Source: Jatrophihabitans sp. (GTDB taxonomy: Bacteria > Actinomycetota > Actinomycetes > Mycobacteriales > Jatrophihabitantaceae). Taken from it: 59,967 bases of DNA. A program made the position numbers and the translations under genes. How positions within the stretch are numbered: position 1 is the first letter of the stretch; every line of letters starts with the position of its first letter. The stretch covers positions 1-59,967 of the forward strand of contig DASWNX010000031.1 of assembly GCA_036399055.1 (NCBI GenBank). The letters are read 5' to 3'. The notes under the pieces are model-generated. The model worked only from the letters and a program-made list of their open reading frames with translations. It was not told the origin of the DNA and ran no database searches. Shown piece by piece: positions 52,598-59,967 of this stretch.

Positions 52598-54619
52598 TCA
52601 GCGCTCGGAGGCTGAGCGCAGGCTGGCCGCCAGCATGGTGCGGCGGGGTTTGGCGCCGATGTCGCGGACGGCGCGGACCAGCGCGGGGCCGCTGCCGTGC
52701 ACCACCGACAGGTGCGCCCGGGCCCGGGTCAGGGCGGTGTAGACCAGCGGCCGCGACAGCATCCTGGAGGCCTCCGGCGGCAGCACCACGATCACGCCAC
52801 GGAACTCCGAGCCCTGCGCCCGGTGCACCGTGATCGCCCAGCCATGGCTGATGTCGGCCAGCGCCTTGCCCGACACCTCGGCCAGCGCCGGCGACGTGGT
52901 GCCGAAGTCGATGGTGACGACCTTGTCGCGGACCGCGGTGACCGTGCCGACCTCGCCGTTGGCGAAACCCGTCGGGCTGGCCTCGAGGTGATTGGCGGTG
53001 GCCACCACCCGGTCGCCGGGGTCGAAGCGGTTGGCGCCCTTGCGAAAAGGCGAGGGGTTGAGCCGGGCCTTGAGGGCGGCATTGAGCTCGATGGTGCCGG
53101 CCGGGCCGCGGTGCACCGGGGTGACGACCTGGATCTGGTCGGCCTCGATGCCCAGCGCCCGCGGGATCGAGTCGGTCATCAACTGCACCACCCGGTGCGC
53201 GCAGTCGGCGGACCCGCGGGCCGGGACGATCACCACCTCGCGGTCGGGGGAGTCGACCGCGGGCAGCTGGCCGGCCCGCACCGCCGTGGCCAACCGGGCG
53301 ATCGCGCCACCGGCTTCCTGGCGGTACAAGGTGGTCAGCTCCACCACCGGGACGGCCTGCGAGGCGATCAGGTCAGCCAGCACCTGACCCGGCCCGATCG
53401 AGGGCAACTGCGCCGAATCACCCACGATCATCAGGTGGGTGCCGTCGGCGCAGGCCCGCAGCAACGCCGCGGCCAACTCCACGTCCAGCATCGAGGCCTC
53501 GTCGACGACCACCAGGTCCTCATCCAGCGGCCAGTCCGCGCCCCGGGCGAACCCGGCGCTGAAATCGATCTCGCCGCTGTCGTTGGAGCGCGGCTGAACG
53601 CCCAGCATCCGGTGGATCGTCATCGCCTCGGCGTCACAGAGCTCGGCCAGCCGCTTGGCGGCCCGGCCGGTGGGCGCGGCCAGCGCCACCGACTTGCCCA
53701 CCCGGCCGGCCTCGCGCACCACGGTGGCCACAGTCCGGCTCTTACCGGTGCCGGGGCCGCCGGTCAGCACGCTGACCCCGTGGGTCAGGGCGTTGAGGAC
53801 CGCGCTGCGCTGCACGTCGTCCAGGCCGTCGGGGTCAGCCTTCTCAGCCCCGGCCTGCTTCGCGGCGGCGATCTCGCCGGCGCCTTTCTTGGACCGGCCG
53901 GCCTTCTTCGCCGGCCGAGTCAGCGGCGAGGCCGAGTCGACCAGCCGGCGGACCGACTCGGCGATCTGGGCCTCGGCCGCCGCGTACCGGGTCAGCGCGA
54001 GCATCGGCTCGGCGGCTGCCGGCGTGAAGTCGGCAGTCGCAGGGGCGGAGTCGGCAGTCGCAGGGGTGGAGTCAGCCTCGTCCACCGGCGGGCCGGTCAC
54101 CGCCTGGACCGCCTCACCGGCGCAGGCGTCGGCGATCGCCCGGTCGGGGTCCGGAATCCGGTACAGCTCCAGGTCGTGGCGCACCTGCGACACCGGCCAC
54201 ACGGTGTGGCCCTCGCGCGAGGCCCGAGCCAACACGAAACCCACCAGCGCCCGGGACCGGCGCGGATCGGACAGCCCGACGCCTGCGATCGCAGCCCGGG
54301 CCAGCGCGTCGGCGTCGGGCACGTCCACCCCGGGCAGCTGCAGCAGGCGCCACGGGTCATCGCGCAACAGCCGGTGCGCCCCCGCGCCGAAGACCTCCAC
54401 CGCCCGCCCGGCCAGCCTGACCGGCAGGTCCGCGGCCAGCAACAGCTGGACCACCTCGTAGGCCGGCTGAGCAGCCAGGTACGCCGAGAACAGCCGGCCG
54501 GCCCGGAGCCGGCCCACCCTGGGCAGCCGGCTCAGCGCCTCGACGCTGACATCGGCCGGGCTGCCGATGCCCGCCTGCGCGAGTTCGGCGGCCAGCGTGC
54601 TGCCCAGCCCCGGCCACAA
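52598..54619 (-). CDS. RecD-like helicase (AAA/superfamily 1)
   Basis: 673 residues from TTG 54619. The frame continues upstream without a stop, in family-like sequence (DPADQAFAAFCSAG), to CTG 54673 next to the preceding gene's stop; the true start may lie there. N-terminal helix-hairpin-helix region (GIGSPADVSVEALSRLPRVG), a spacer with ATADS repeats (about 185-205), Walker A LTGGPGTGKSRTV, Walker B LVVVDEASMLD, and motif VI region YTALTRARAHLSVVHGS. It resembles RecD2, a 5'-3' helicase, but is somewhat shorter. Confidence 0.85.
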   Translation of the reverse strand: MWPGLGSTLAAELAQAGIGSPADVSVEALSRLPRVGRLRAGRLFSAYLAAQPAYEVVQLLLAADLPVRLAGRAVEVFGAGAHRLLRDDPWRLLQLPGVDVPDADALARAAIAGVGLSDPRRSRALVGFVLARASREGHTVWPVSQVRHDLELYRIPDPDRAIADACAGEAVQAVTGPPVDEADSTPATADSAPATADFTPAAAEPMLALTRYAAAEAQIAESVRRLVDSASPLTRPAKKAGRSKKGAGEIAAAKQAGAEKADPDGLDDVQRSAVLNALTHGVSVLTGGPGTGKSRTVATVVREAGRVGKSVALAAPTGRAAKRLAELCDAEAMTIHRMLGVQPRSNDSGEIDFSAGFARGADWPLDEDLVVVDEASMLDVELAAALLRACADGTHLMIVGDSAQLPSIGPGQVLADLIASQAVPVVELTTLYRQEAGGAIARLATAVRAGQLPAVDSPDREVVIVPARGSADCAHRVVQLMTDSIPRALGIEADQIQVVTPVHRGPAGTIELNAALKARLNPSPFRKGANRFDPGDRVVATANHLEASPTGFANGEVGTVTAVRDKVVTIDFGTTSPALAEVSGKALADISHGWAITVHRAQGSEFRGVIVVLPPEASRMLSRPLVYTALTRARAHLSVVHGSGPALVRAVRDIGAKPRRTMLAASLRSASER

Positions 54620-54669
54620 CCCGGCCGAGCAGAAAGCGGCGAACGCCTGATCGGCCGGGTCCGGTCCGG

Positions 54670-55638
54670 TCAGCGGACATCCTCGGGATAGCCCGACCAG
54701 GGCGCGGACACGTCGTCCAGGGCCAGTTGGATCTCCAGCGGCAGCTCGACGGCCAGCGACTGCACCGCCGCGGTCAGCTGGCCCAGGGTGCGGGCGCCGA
54801 CGATCGCGGCCGCCACTCCGGGCCGGTTACGAAGCCACGACAGCGCGACCGTGATCGGCGAGGTCGCCAGCCCGTCAGCGGCGGTGGCCACCGCCTCGAC
54901 GATGCCCACCTGGCGGCTGTCGGAGTAGCTGGCCAGGCTGCGGCCCTGCGCAGCGCCCCGGGAGTCCGAGGGCACCCCGTGCCGGTACTTGCCGGTCAGC
55001 ACGCCGCCGCCCAGCGGCGAGTACGCCAGAATGCCCAGGCCCAGCTCGGCGCAGGCCGGCAGCACCTCGCGCTCGACCCCGCGCTCCAGCAGCGAGTAGC
55101 GCACCTGGTTGGAGACCAGCGGCGTCCGGCCGGGCACCGCGCGCTGCCACGTCGCGGCCTGCGCGGTACGCCAGCCGGGATAGTTCGACAGCCCCGCATA
55201 GCGCACCTTGCCGGAGCTGACCGCGGCGTCCAGCGCTGCCAGCGTCTCTTCGGCCGGCACGCTGTGGTCGACGGTGTGCACCTGCCACAAGTCCAGGTGA
55301 TCGACGCCGAGGTTGGTCAGCGACTCCTCCAGCGCGTTCAGCAGCGCGCCGCGCGAGGTGTTCACCGACCGCTGGTCGCCGTCCCAGCTGAGGCCTGCCT
55401 TGGAGGCCAGCAGCAGTTCCGAGCGGGGCACCACGTCGGCGATCAGGGCGCCGAGGATGCGCTCGGAATCGCCCTGGGCGTAGGAGACCGCCGTGTCGAC
55501 CAGGGTGCCGCCGGCGTCGTGGAAGGCGACCAGGATGGCCGCGGCCTCGTCCGGGTCGGTGCCGGCGCCCCAGGTCATGGTGCCCAGCCCCAGCCGGGAC
55601 ACCTTGAGGCCGCTCCGTCCCAGCGCGCGCAGTTCCAC
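54670..55638 (-). CDS. Aldo/keto reductase
   Basis: 322 residues. Catalytic tetrad positions are seen in LVDTAVSYAQGDSERILG (Asp, Tyr), LLLASKAG (Lys) and LDLWQVHTVD (His). NADPH-binding segment near AAAIVGARTLGQL. Cytosolic carbonyl reduction; substrate not known. Coupled at its 3' end to the RecD-like gene and divergent from the LLM gene. Confidence 0.9.
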   Translation of the reverse strand: MELRALGRSGLKVSRLGLGTMTWGAGTDPDEAAAILVAFHDAGGTLVDTAVSYAQGDSERILGALIADVVPRSELLLASKAGLSWDGDQRSVNTSRGALLNALEESLTNLGVDHLDLWQVHTVDHSVPAEETLAALDAAVSSGKVRYAGLSNYPGWRTAQAATWQRAVPGRTPLVSNQVRYSLLERGVEREVLPACAELGLGILAYSPLGGGVLTGKYRHGVPSDSRGAAQGRSLASYSDSRQVGIVEAVATAADGLATSPITVALSWLRNRPGVAAAIVGARTLGQLTAAVQSLAVELPLEIQLALDDVSAPWSGYPEDVR

Positions 55639-55732
55639 GGGGCAGAACCTAGTGCACCGGCCGGGCGTGAGGCGGGACGCGCCCCGCCGCCGCCTGCCCT
55701 ACCGGCGGGTAGCCGCCGCCGGCTGTCGTATC

Positions 55733-56791
55733 GTGACCGACGTGAAACTCGGACTGAACCTCGGCTACTGGGGCATGGGTAACGATGCCGATAACCTGGC
55801 TCTGGCCCGGGAAGCCGATGTTCTCGGCTACTCCTGTGCCTGGGCGGCCGAGGCCTACGGCTCTGACGCCCCCACGGTGCTGGCCTGGGTCGGCGCGCAG
55901 ACCGAGCAGATCGGGCTGGGCAGCTCGATCCTGCAGATCCCGGCCCGCAGCCCGGCGATGACCGCGATGACCGCGGCGACCCTGGACACCCTCTCCGGCG
56001 GCCGGTTCCGGCTGGGGCTCGGGGTGTCGGGCCCGCAGGTCTCCGAAGGCTGGCACGGCGTCCGGTTCTCCCAGCCGCTGGCCCGCACCCGGGAGTACGT
56101 CGACATCGTCAACCTGGCGCTGACCCGCAACCGGGTGCGCTACGAGGGCCAGCACTACACGTTGCCGCTGCCCGACGGCCCCGGCAAGGCGTTGCAACTC
56201 ACCGTCCACCCGGTCCGCGAGCACATCCCCATCTACCTGGCCTCGGTCGGTCCCAAGAACCTCGAGCTGACCGGCGAGATCGCCGACGGCTGGCTGGCGA
56301 TCTTCCTGTCCACCGACTACGTCGGCGAGCAGCTCGCGCTGATCTCAGCCGGGCGCGCCAAAGCCGGCAAGGACCTCGCCGGCTTCGACGTGGTGGCCAG
56401 CGTGCCGCTGTTGATCGGGGAGGACATCCGCGCGCTGGCGGAGCCGGTTCGGGGCTACGCCGCCCTCTACATCGGCGGCATGGGCAGCAAGGACGTCAAC
56501 TTCTACAACCAGCTCGCCGTGCGGATGGGCTACCAGGCCGAGGCCGCTGAGATCCAGAGCCGGTTCCTGGCCCGGGAGTACGAGGCCGCCGCGGCCGCGG
56601 TGCCCTTCGAGTTCATCGACTCCACCTCGCTGCTGGGACCACCGACCAGGATCGCCGAGCGGATGGCCGAGTTCGCCGCCGCCGGCGTCACCACGCTCAA
56701 CGTGATGCCCTACGGCGGCTCTCTGGAGGAGCGGCTGACGAGCCTGCGGACCGCCGCCGAGGCGCTGCGCGAGTCAGGGGCCGCGACGTGA
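55733..56791 (+). CDS. LLM-class (F420-dependent-type) oxidoreductase
   Basis: 352 residues from GTG 55733 (MTDVKLGLNLGYWGMGNDAD); GTG 55742 is an alternative. Luciferase-like TIM barrel: LGYSCAWAAEAYGSDAPTVL, IGLGSSILQIPARSPAMTAM, GGRFRLGLGVSGPQVSEGWH. Such actinobacterial proteins commonly use coenzyme F420; flavin use cannot be excluded. Upstream of uppP, as in other actinobacteria. Confidence 0.88.
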   Translation: MTDVKLGLNLGYWGMGNDADNLALAREADVLGYSCAWAAEAYGSDAPTVLAWVGAQTEQIGLGSSILQIPARSPAMTAMTAATLDTLSGGRFRLGLGVSGPQVSEGWHGVRFSQPLARTREYVDIVNLALTRNRVRYEGQHYTLPLPDGPGKALQLTVHPVREHIPIYLASVGPKNLELTGEIADGWLAIFLSTDYVGEQLALISAGRAKAGKDLAGFDVVASVPLLIGEDIRALAEPVRGYAALYIGGMGSKDVNFYNQLAVRMGYQAEAAEIQSRFLAREYEAAAAAVPFEFIDSTSLLGPPTRIAERMAEFAAAGVTTLNVMPYGGSLEERLTSLRTAAEALRESGAAT

Positions 56792-56837
56792 GCGGCCACC
56801 GGGCCGGGCGGCTGTCGAGCAGCGATCCCGGCGCCCG

Positions 56838-57680
56838 ATGAGCGACCAGGTGTCAGTGCTGCAGGCGGCGTTGTACGGCGTGGTGCAGGGTCTGACCGAG
56901 TTCCTGCCGATCTCATCCACAGCGCACCTGCGAATCCTGCAGGCCTGGATGAACCCCGACGTCGACCAGCCCGGTTTCACCGCCTTCACCGCCGTCATCC
57001 AGCTCGGCACGATGGCCGCGGTGGTCCTGTTCTTCTGGCGCGAGCTGCTGCACGTCTCGGTGGCCTGGCTGCGCGGCCTGTTCGACCAGCGGGTCCGCGG
57101 CACCCTGGAGTACCGGATGGGCTGGTACCTGATCCTGGCCACCATCCCGGTCGGCGTGTTCGGCCTGATCTTCTCCCACCAGATCGAGACCGGAGCCCGC
57201 AATCTCTGGCTGATCGCCAGCGCGCTGATCGTGCTGGCGCTGGTCCTGCTGGTCGCCGAGCGTCGCGGCGCCCAGAACCGCACGGAGGAGGACATCACCA
57301 CCCGGGACGCCCTGGTGGTGGGCCTGGCCCAGTCCCTTGCCCTGGTCCCGGGCGTGTCCAGGTCCGGGGCGACCATCACCGCCGGCCTGTTCCAGGGCCT
57401 GGACCGGGTGACGGCGGCGAGGTTCTCGTTTCTGATGTCGGTGCCGGCAGTGGTCGCCTCCGGCCTGTTCGAGGCACGCCGCATCGGCGGGTCCGGCGCG
57501 CCCGGCATGGGGGTGACCGTGGTGGCCACGGTGATCTCGTTCGGGGTCGGCCTGGCGTCCATCGCCTGGCTGCTGCGATTCGTCTCCAGGCACTCGACCA
57601 TGACGTTCATCGCCTACCGAGTGGCGCTGGGCGTGCTGTTGCTCGGGCTGCTCGCCGGCGGCGCCGTATCCGCGACCTAG
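56838..57680 (+). CDS. uppP: Undecaprenyl-diphosphatase (BacA)
   Basis: 280 residues with seven to eight membrane segments. Signature blocks GLTEFLPISSTAHLRI (residues 16-31) and PGVSRSGATITAGLFQGLDR carry the catalytic Glu, Ser, Arg residues. Recycles undecaprenyl phosphate for peptidoglycan synthesis and gives bacitracin tolerance. The stop and last codons lie in the first of two 33-base repeats. Confidence 0.96.
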   Translation: MSDQVSVLQAALYGVVQGLTEFLPISSTAHLRILQAWMNPDVDQPGFTAFTAVIQLGTMAAVVLFFWRELLHVSVAWLRGLFDQRVRGTLEYRMGWYLILATIPVGVFGLIFSHQIETGARNLWLIASALIVLALVLLVAERRGAQNRTEEDITTRDALVVGLAQSLALVPGVSRSGATITAGLFQGLDRVTAARFSFLMSVPAVVASGLFEARRIGGSGAPGMGVTVVATVISFGVGLASIAWLLRFVSRHSTMTFIAYRVALGVLLLGLLAGGAVSAT

Positions 57681-57728
57681 CCCCTCAGCGACGTAGCCGT
57701 ATCCGCGACCTACCCCCCAGCGACCTAA
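57663..57728 (+). repeat. Duplicated 33-bp uppP 3' end
   Basis: Two copies starting GCCGTATCCGCGACCTA at 57663 and 57696. The first carries the uppP stop TAG; in the second TAG has become TAC. Only three or four mismatches separate them. The copies fill the gap before the phosphatase gene. Confidence 0.85.
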
Positions 57729-57738
57729 AGGGAGACCG

Positions 57739-58755
57739 ATGCCCACCGTCCTGCTGCTCAGGCACGGCCTGACCGCGATGACCGGCCCGGTGCTGGCCGG
57801 TCGAACGCCGGCCGTGCACCTCGACGAGCGCGGCCTGGAGCAGGCGGCCGCGGTCGCCGACCGGCTGGCGGTGCTGCCGCTGACGACGGTGCTGACCAGC
57901 CCCCTGGAACGCTGCGCCGAGACCGCGCGGGCGGTCACCCGGGCGCAGAAGGCGGCCGGGCGGGCCGTGCCGCAGCGGTCGGACCGCCGGCTGCTCGAAT
58001 GCGACTACGGCGACTGGACCGGTCGCAAGATCACCTCGCTGGTCAAGGACCCGCTCTGGCCGGTGGTGCAGGCGCACCCGTCCGGGGTCACCTTTCCCGG
58101 CGGCGAGTCGATGGCCGCGATGGCCGAGCGGGCAGTGCGCGCGGTGCGGGCAATCGATGCCTCGCTGGCCGCGGTCGTGACCAGCCCGCTGGAGCGCTGC
58201 GCCGAGACCGCCCGGGCCGTCACCCGCGCCCAGAAGGCAGCCGGCCGGACGGTGCCGCAGCGTTCGGACCGGCGGCTGCTGGAATGCGACTACGGGGACT
58301 GGACCGGCCGCCGGATCGACTCGCTGGCCAAGGACCCGCTGTGGCCGGTGGTGCAGTCACACCCGTCCGGGGTGCGGTTTCCCGGCGGCGAGTCGATGGC
58401 CGCGATGGCCGAGCGGGCGGTGCGCGCGGTACGCGACGTCGACGCCCGGCTCGCGGCCGGTCACGGCGACGACGCGCTCTGGGTGGCATGCAGCCACGGC
58501 GATGTGATCAAGGCGATCCTGGCCGACGCGCTGGGCCTGCACCTGGACCTGTTCCAGCGGCTGGTGGTGGATCCGTGCTCGGTGTCGGTGATCCGGTACA
58601 CCGCCGGCCGGCCGTTCGTCCTGTGCATGAACGACACCACCGGCGAGCTCAGCCGGTTCGTGCCGCCACCGCCACCGAAGGCCGGTGCTCGCCGCCGTCG
58701 GGCCGCGTCCTCGGATGCGACCGTCGGCGGTGGTGCGGGCGCCGGCGCCGTCTAG
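57739..58755 (+). CDS. Histidine phosphatase-family protein with an internal 95-residue duplication
   Basis: 338 residues, about 95 more than the related actinobacterial (MSMEG_4193-like) proteins. N-terminal RHG motif TVLLLRHGLTAM. Residues 52-146 and 147-241 are two tandem copies, each with TSPLERCAETARAVTRAQKA, ECDYGDWTGR, KDPLWPVVQ and FPGGESMAAMAERAVRAV. The second catalytic His (WVACSHGDVIKAIL) occurs once, after copy 2. So the phosphate-binding/cap part is doubled while the catalytic ends are single. Located between uppP and DUF3090, the mshC-linked order. Confidence 0.9.
   Translation: MPTVLLLRHGLTAMTGPVLAGRTPAVHLDERGLEQAAAVADRLAVLPLTTVLTSPLERCAETARAVTRAQKAAGRAVPQRSDRRLLECDYGDWTGRKITSLVKDPLWPVVQAHPSGVTFPGGESMAAMAERAVRAVRAIDASLAAVVTSPLERCAETARAVTRAQKAAGRTVPQRSDRRLLECDYGDWTGRRIDSLAKDPLWPVVQSHPSGVRFPGGESMAAMAERAVRAVRDVDARLAAGHGDDALWVACSHGDVIKAILADALGLHLDLFQRLVVDPCSVSVIRYTAGRPFVLCMNDTTGELSRFVPPPPPKAGARRRRAASSDATVGGGAGAGAV
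57892..58461 (+). repeat. 285-bp in-frame tandem duplication inside the phosphatase gene
   Basis: Copy 1 is 57892-58176 and copy 2 58177-58461, an offset of exactly 285 bases or 95 codons. About 11 of 95 residues differ, while most base differences fall in third codon positions. Confidence 0.92.
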
Positions 58756-58765
58756 GCTTATGGCA

Positions 58766-59338
58766 ATGAGCCGCCAGTTCTTTTTCTTCGACCAGCCGCG
58801 ACGTTTCATCGTCGGCACAGTCGGCCAACCCGGTGAACGGGTGTTCTACCTGCAGGCCGTCGATGACGGCCGGGTCGTCAGCGTGGCGCTGGAGAAGTCC
58901 CAGGTCCTGGTGCTGGCCGAGCGGCTGGAGCAATTGCTGCACGAGGTGGCCAGCCGCAGCGGGTTCGAGCTGCCCGAGGCGGTCGCGCCGGACACCAGGC
59001 CGTTGGACAGCCCGATCGACGAGGAGTTCCGGGTGGCGGCCATGGGACTGGCCTACGACACCGACTCGGGGTTGGTCATCATCGAGGCGCAGGCGCCGGC
59101 GGAGTCAGCCGAGGAGGCCGAGGCCAGCCTGCTGGAAGACACCGAGGACGGCCCCGACGCGCTACGGGTCCGGCTGGCCAAGCAGGCTGCGGTCGACTTC
59201 GTCGAGCGGGCCCGCCGGGTGATCGCGGCAGGCCGGCCGCCGTGCCCGCTGTGCAACGAGCCGTTGGACTCGGGTGGCCATGTCTGCCCGCGCAGCAACG
59301 GCTACCGGCGGCAGGCCCGGTTGGGATCGGGTGACTGA
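58766..59338 (+). CDS. DUF3090 family protein
   Basis: 190 residues from ATG 58766; ATG 58760 adds two. The family opening RQFFFFDQPRRFIVGTVGQP and the C-terminal cysteine cluster CPLCNEPLDSGGHVC, which may bind a metal, are clear. Unknown function; strictly linked in actinobacteria to the histidine phosphatase and SCO1664 genes near mshC. Its stop overlaps the next gene by 8 bases. Confidence 0.9.
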   Translation: MSRQFFFFDQPRRFIVGTVGQPGERVFYLQAVDDGRVVSVALEKSQVLVLAERLEQLLHEVASRSGFELPEAVAPDTRPLDSPIDEEFRVAAMGLAYDTDSGLVIIEAQAPAESAEEAEASLLEDTEDGPDALRVRLAKQAAVDFVERARRVIAAGRPPCPLCNEPLDSGGHVCPRSNGYRRQARLGSGD

Positions 59339-59967
59339 GCTCACTCCGCCGGTGGCCATGCCGGTGCTCGACGCTCTGGAGTTGCTCGAACGAGGCGAGA
59401 TCACGGTCCAGGGTCGGATCACCACGGCCTCCAACGCCACCCTGTACTGCCGGGTCGAACTCGACGGCGTCGCGGCGGCGTGCGTGTACAAGCCGGTGGC
59501 GGGGGAGCGCCCGCTGTGGGACTTCCCCGACGGGACGCTGGCGGGGCGCGAGGTCGCGGCCTACGCCGTGTCGCAGGCGATCGGCTGGGACGTCGTACCC
59601 CCGACCGTGCTGCGGGGGGACGGACCCGCGGGTCCTGGCATGGTGCAGGCGTGGCGCGAGCCCCACACCGGCCAGGACCCCGTCGACCTGGTGCCGGCGC
59701 GGGCGGTGCCGGAGGGCTACCTGCACGTGGTCGACGCCTACGACGGAGCCGACCGGCCGGTGGCGCTGGTGCACGAGGACAGCGACGCGCTGCGCCGGAT
59801 GGCCGTCTTCGACGCGGTCGTCAACAACGCCGACCGCAAGGGCGGCCACGTGCTCGCGATGGCCGACGGCCACCGCTACGGCGTCGACCACGGGGTCTCC
59901 TTCCACGTCGAGGACAAGCTCCGCACGGTGCTCTGGGGCTGGGCCGGCGATCGGATGAAGTCCGAGG
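59331..59967 (+). CDS. SCO1664-family protein (kinase-like), 3' truncated by the window edge
   Basis: Begins at GTG 59331 within the end of DUF3090 and stays open to the window end (212 codons). Readable segments: LELLERGEITVQGRITTASN, VYKPVAGERPLWDFPDGTLA, REVAAYAVSQAIGWDVVPPT, and a catalytic-loop-like VFDAVVNNADRKGGHVL with GVDHGVSFH. The fold resembles PI3/4-kinase-like or HipA-like kinases (Asn-Ala-Asp-Arg-Lys, then Asp-His). The gene usually precedes mshC of mycothiol synthesis, so that gene probably lies just outside. Confidence 0.87.
   Translation, partial: MTELTPPVAMPVLDALELLERGEITVQGRITTASNATLYCRVELDGVAAACVYKPVAGERPLWDFPDGTLAGREVAAYAVSQAIGWDVVPPTVLRGDGPAGPGMVQAWREPHTGQDPVDLVPARAVPEGYLHVVDAYDGADRPVALVHEDSDALRRMAVFDAVVNNADRKGGHVLAMADGHRYGVDHGVSFHVEDKLRTVLWGWAGDRMKSE

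Overview
The window is high-GC, densely coded DNA from an actinobacterium. Evidence is the order uppP / histidine phosphatase / DUF3090 / SCO1664-family (the usual neighbourhood of the mycothiol gene mshC), a DUF5703 gene next to an M20 peptidase, an F420-type LLM oxidoreductase, a DUF1844 gene before infC, and an ATC-initiated infC. I cannot name the genus; the gene set would fit Frankiales-like soil actinomycetes.

Layout. (1) 1-11.9 kb is mostly housekeeping: a 5'-truncated ring-opening amidohydrolase, a Phd/VapC-type toxin-antitoxin pair behind a perfect 18-bp palindrome, hisE-hisG, a PH-like membrane protein, a secreted NlpC/P60 hydrolase, DUF1844, infC-rpmI-rplT, a TrmH-type RNA methyltransferase and pheST. 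(2) 11.9-22.3 kb is a sugar-phosphate region: class II and class I ketose-phosphate aldolases, two paralogous FGGY kinases, a 1-phosphofructokinase-type kinase, a mannose-isomerase-type AGE protein, a small P-loop kinase, and DeoR and LacI regulators. (3) 22.3-28.6 kb holds a polyol-type dehydrogenase, a xylulokinase and a CUT2 importer with a single-domain ATPase, behind three 14-bp operator-like sites spaced exactly 35 bp apart. (4) 28.7-35.7 kb has a LacI regulator and a non-phosphorylative sugar-acid route: SDR, FAH-family hydrolase, UxuA-fold dehydratase, second SDR, MBL hydrolase and zinc dehydrogenase. (5) 35.7-43.6 kb combines an ADP-ribosylglycohydrolase, a CUT1 importer without ATPase, a GroES-like dehydrogenase, a Gfo/Idh/MocA oxidoreductase and a ribokinase. 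(6) 43.6-45.8 kb: two universal stress proteins, a small orphan gene and tRNA-Leu(GAG). (7) 45.9-60 kb: M20 peptidase, DUF5703, a second ATPase-less CUT1 importer, a membrane molybdopterin oxidoreductase, a RecD-like helicase, an aldo/keto reductase, an LLM oxidoreductase, uppP, a histidine phosphatase with an internal 95-residue duplication, DUF3090 and a SCO1664-family gene cut by the window end.

Regions 2-5 read as a carbohydrate catabolic island. In region 2 an aldose could be isomerised to a ketose, phosphorylated by an FGGY kinase and then by the FruK-type kinase, and split by either aldolase. Region 3 could convert a pentitol to xylulose-5-phosphate. Region 4 could oxidise a sugar to pyruvate plus a hydroxy- or keto-acid. 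Region 5 suggests use of ribosides or glycosides. Substrates are inferred, not shown.

A second theme is structural: short tandem duplications at the beginnings and ends of many genes (PH protein, DUF1844, pheT, class I aldolase, SDR, uppP) and the large in-frame duplication in the phosphatase.
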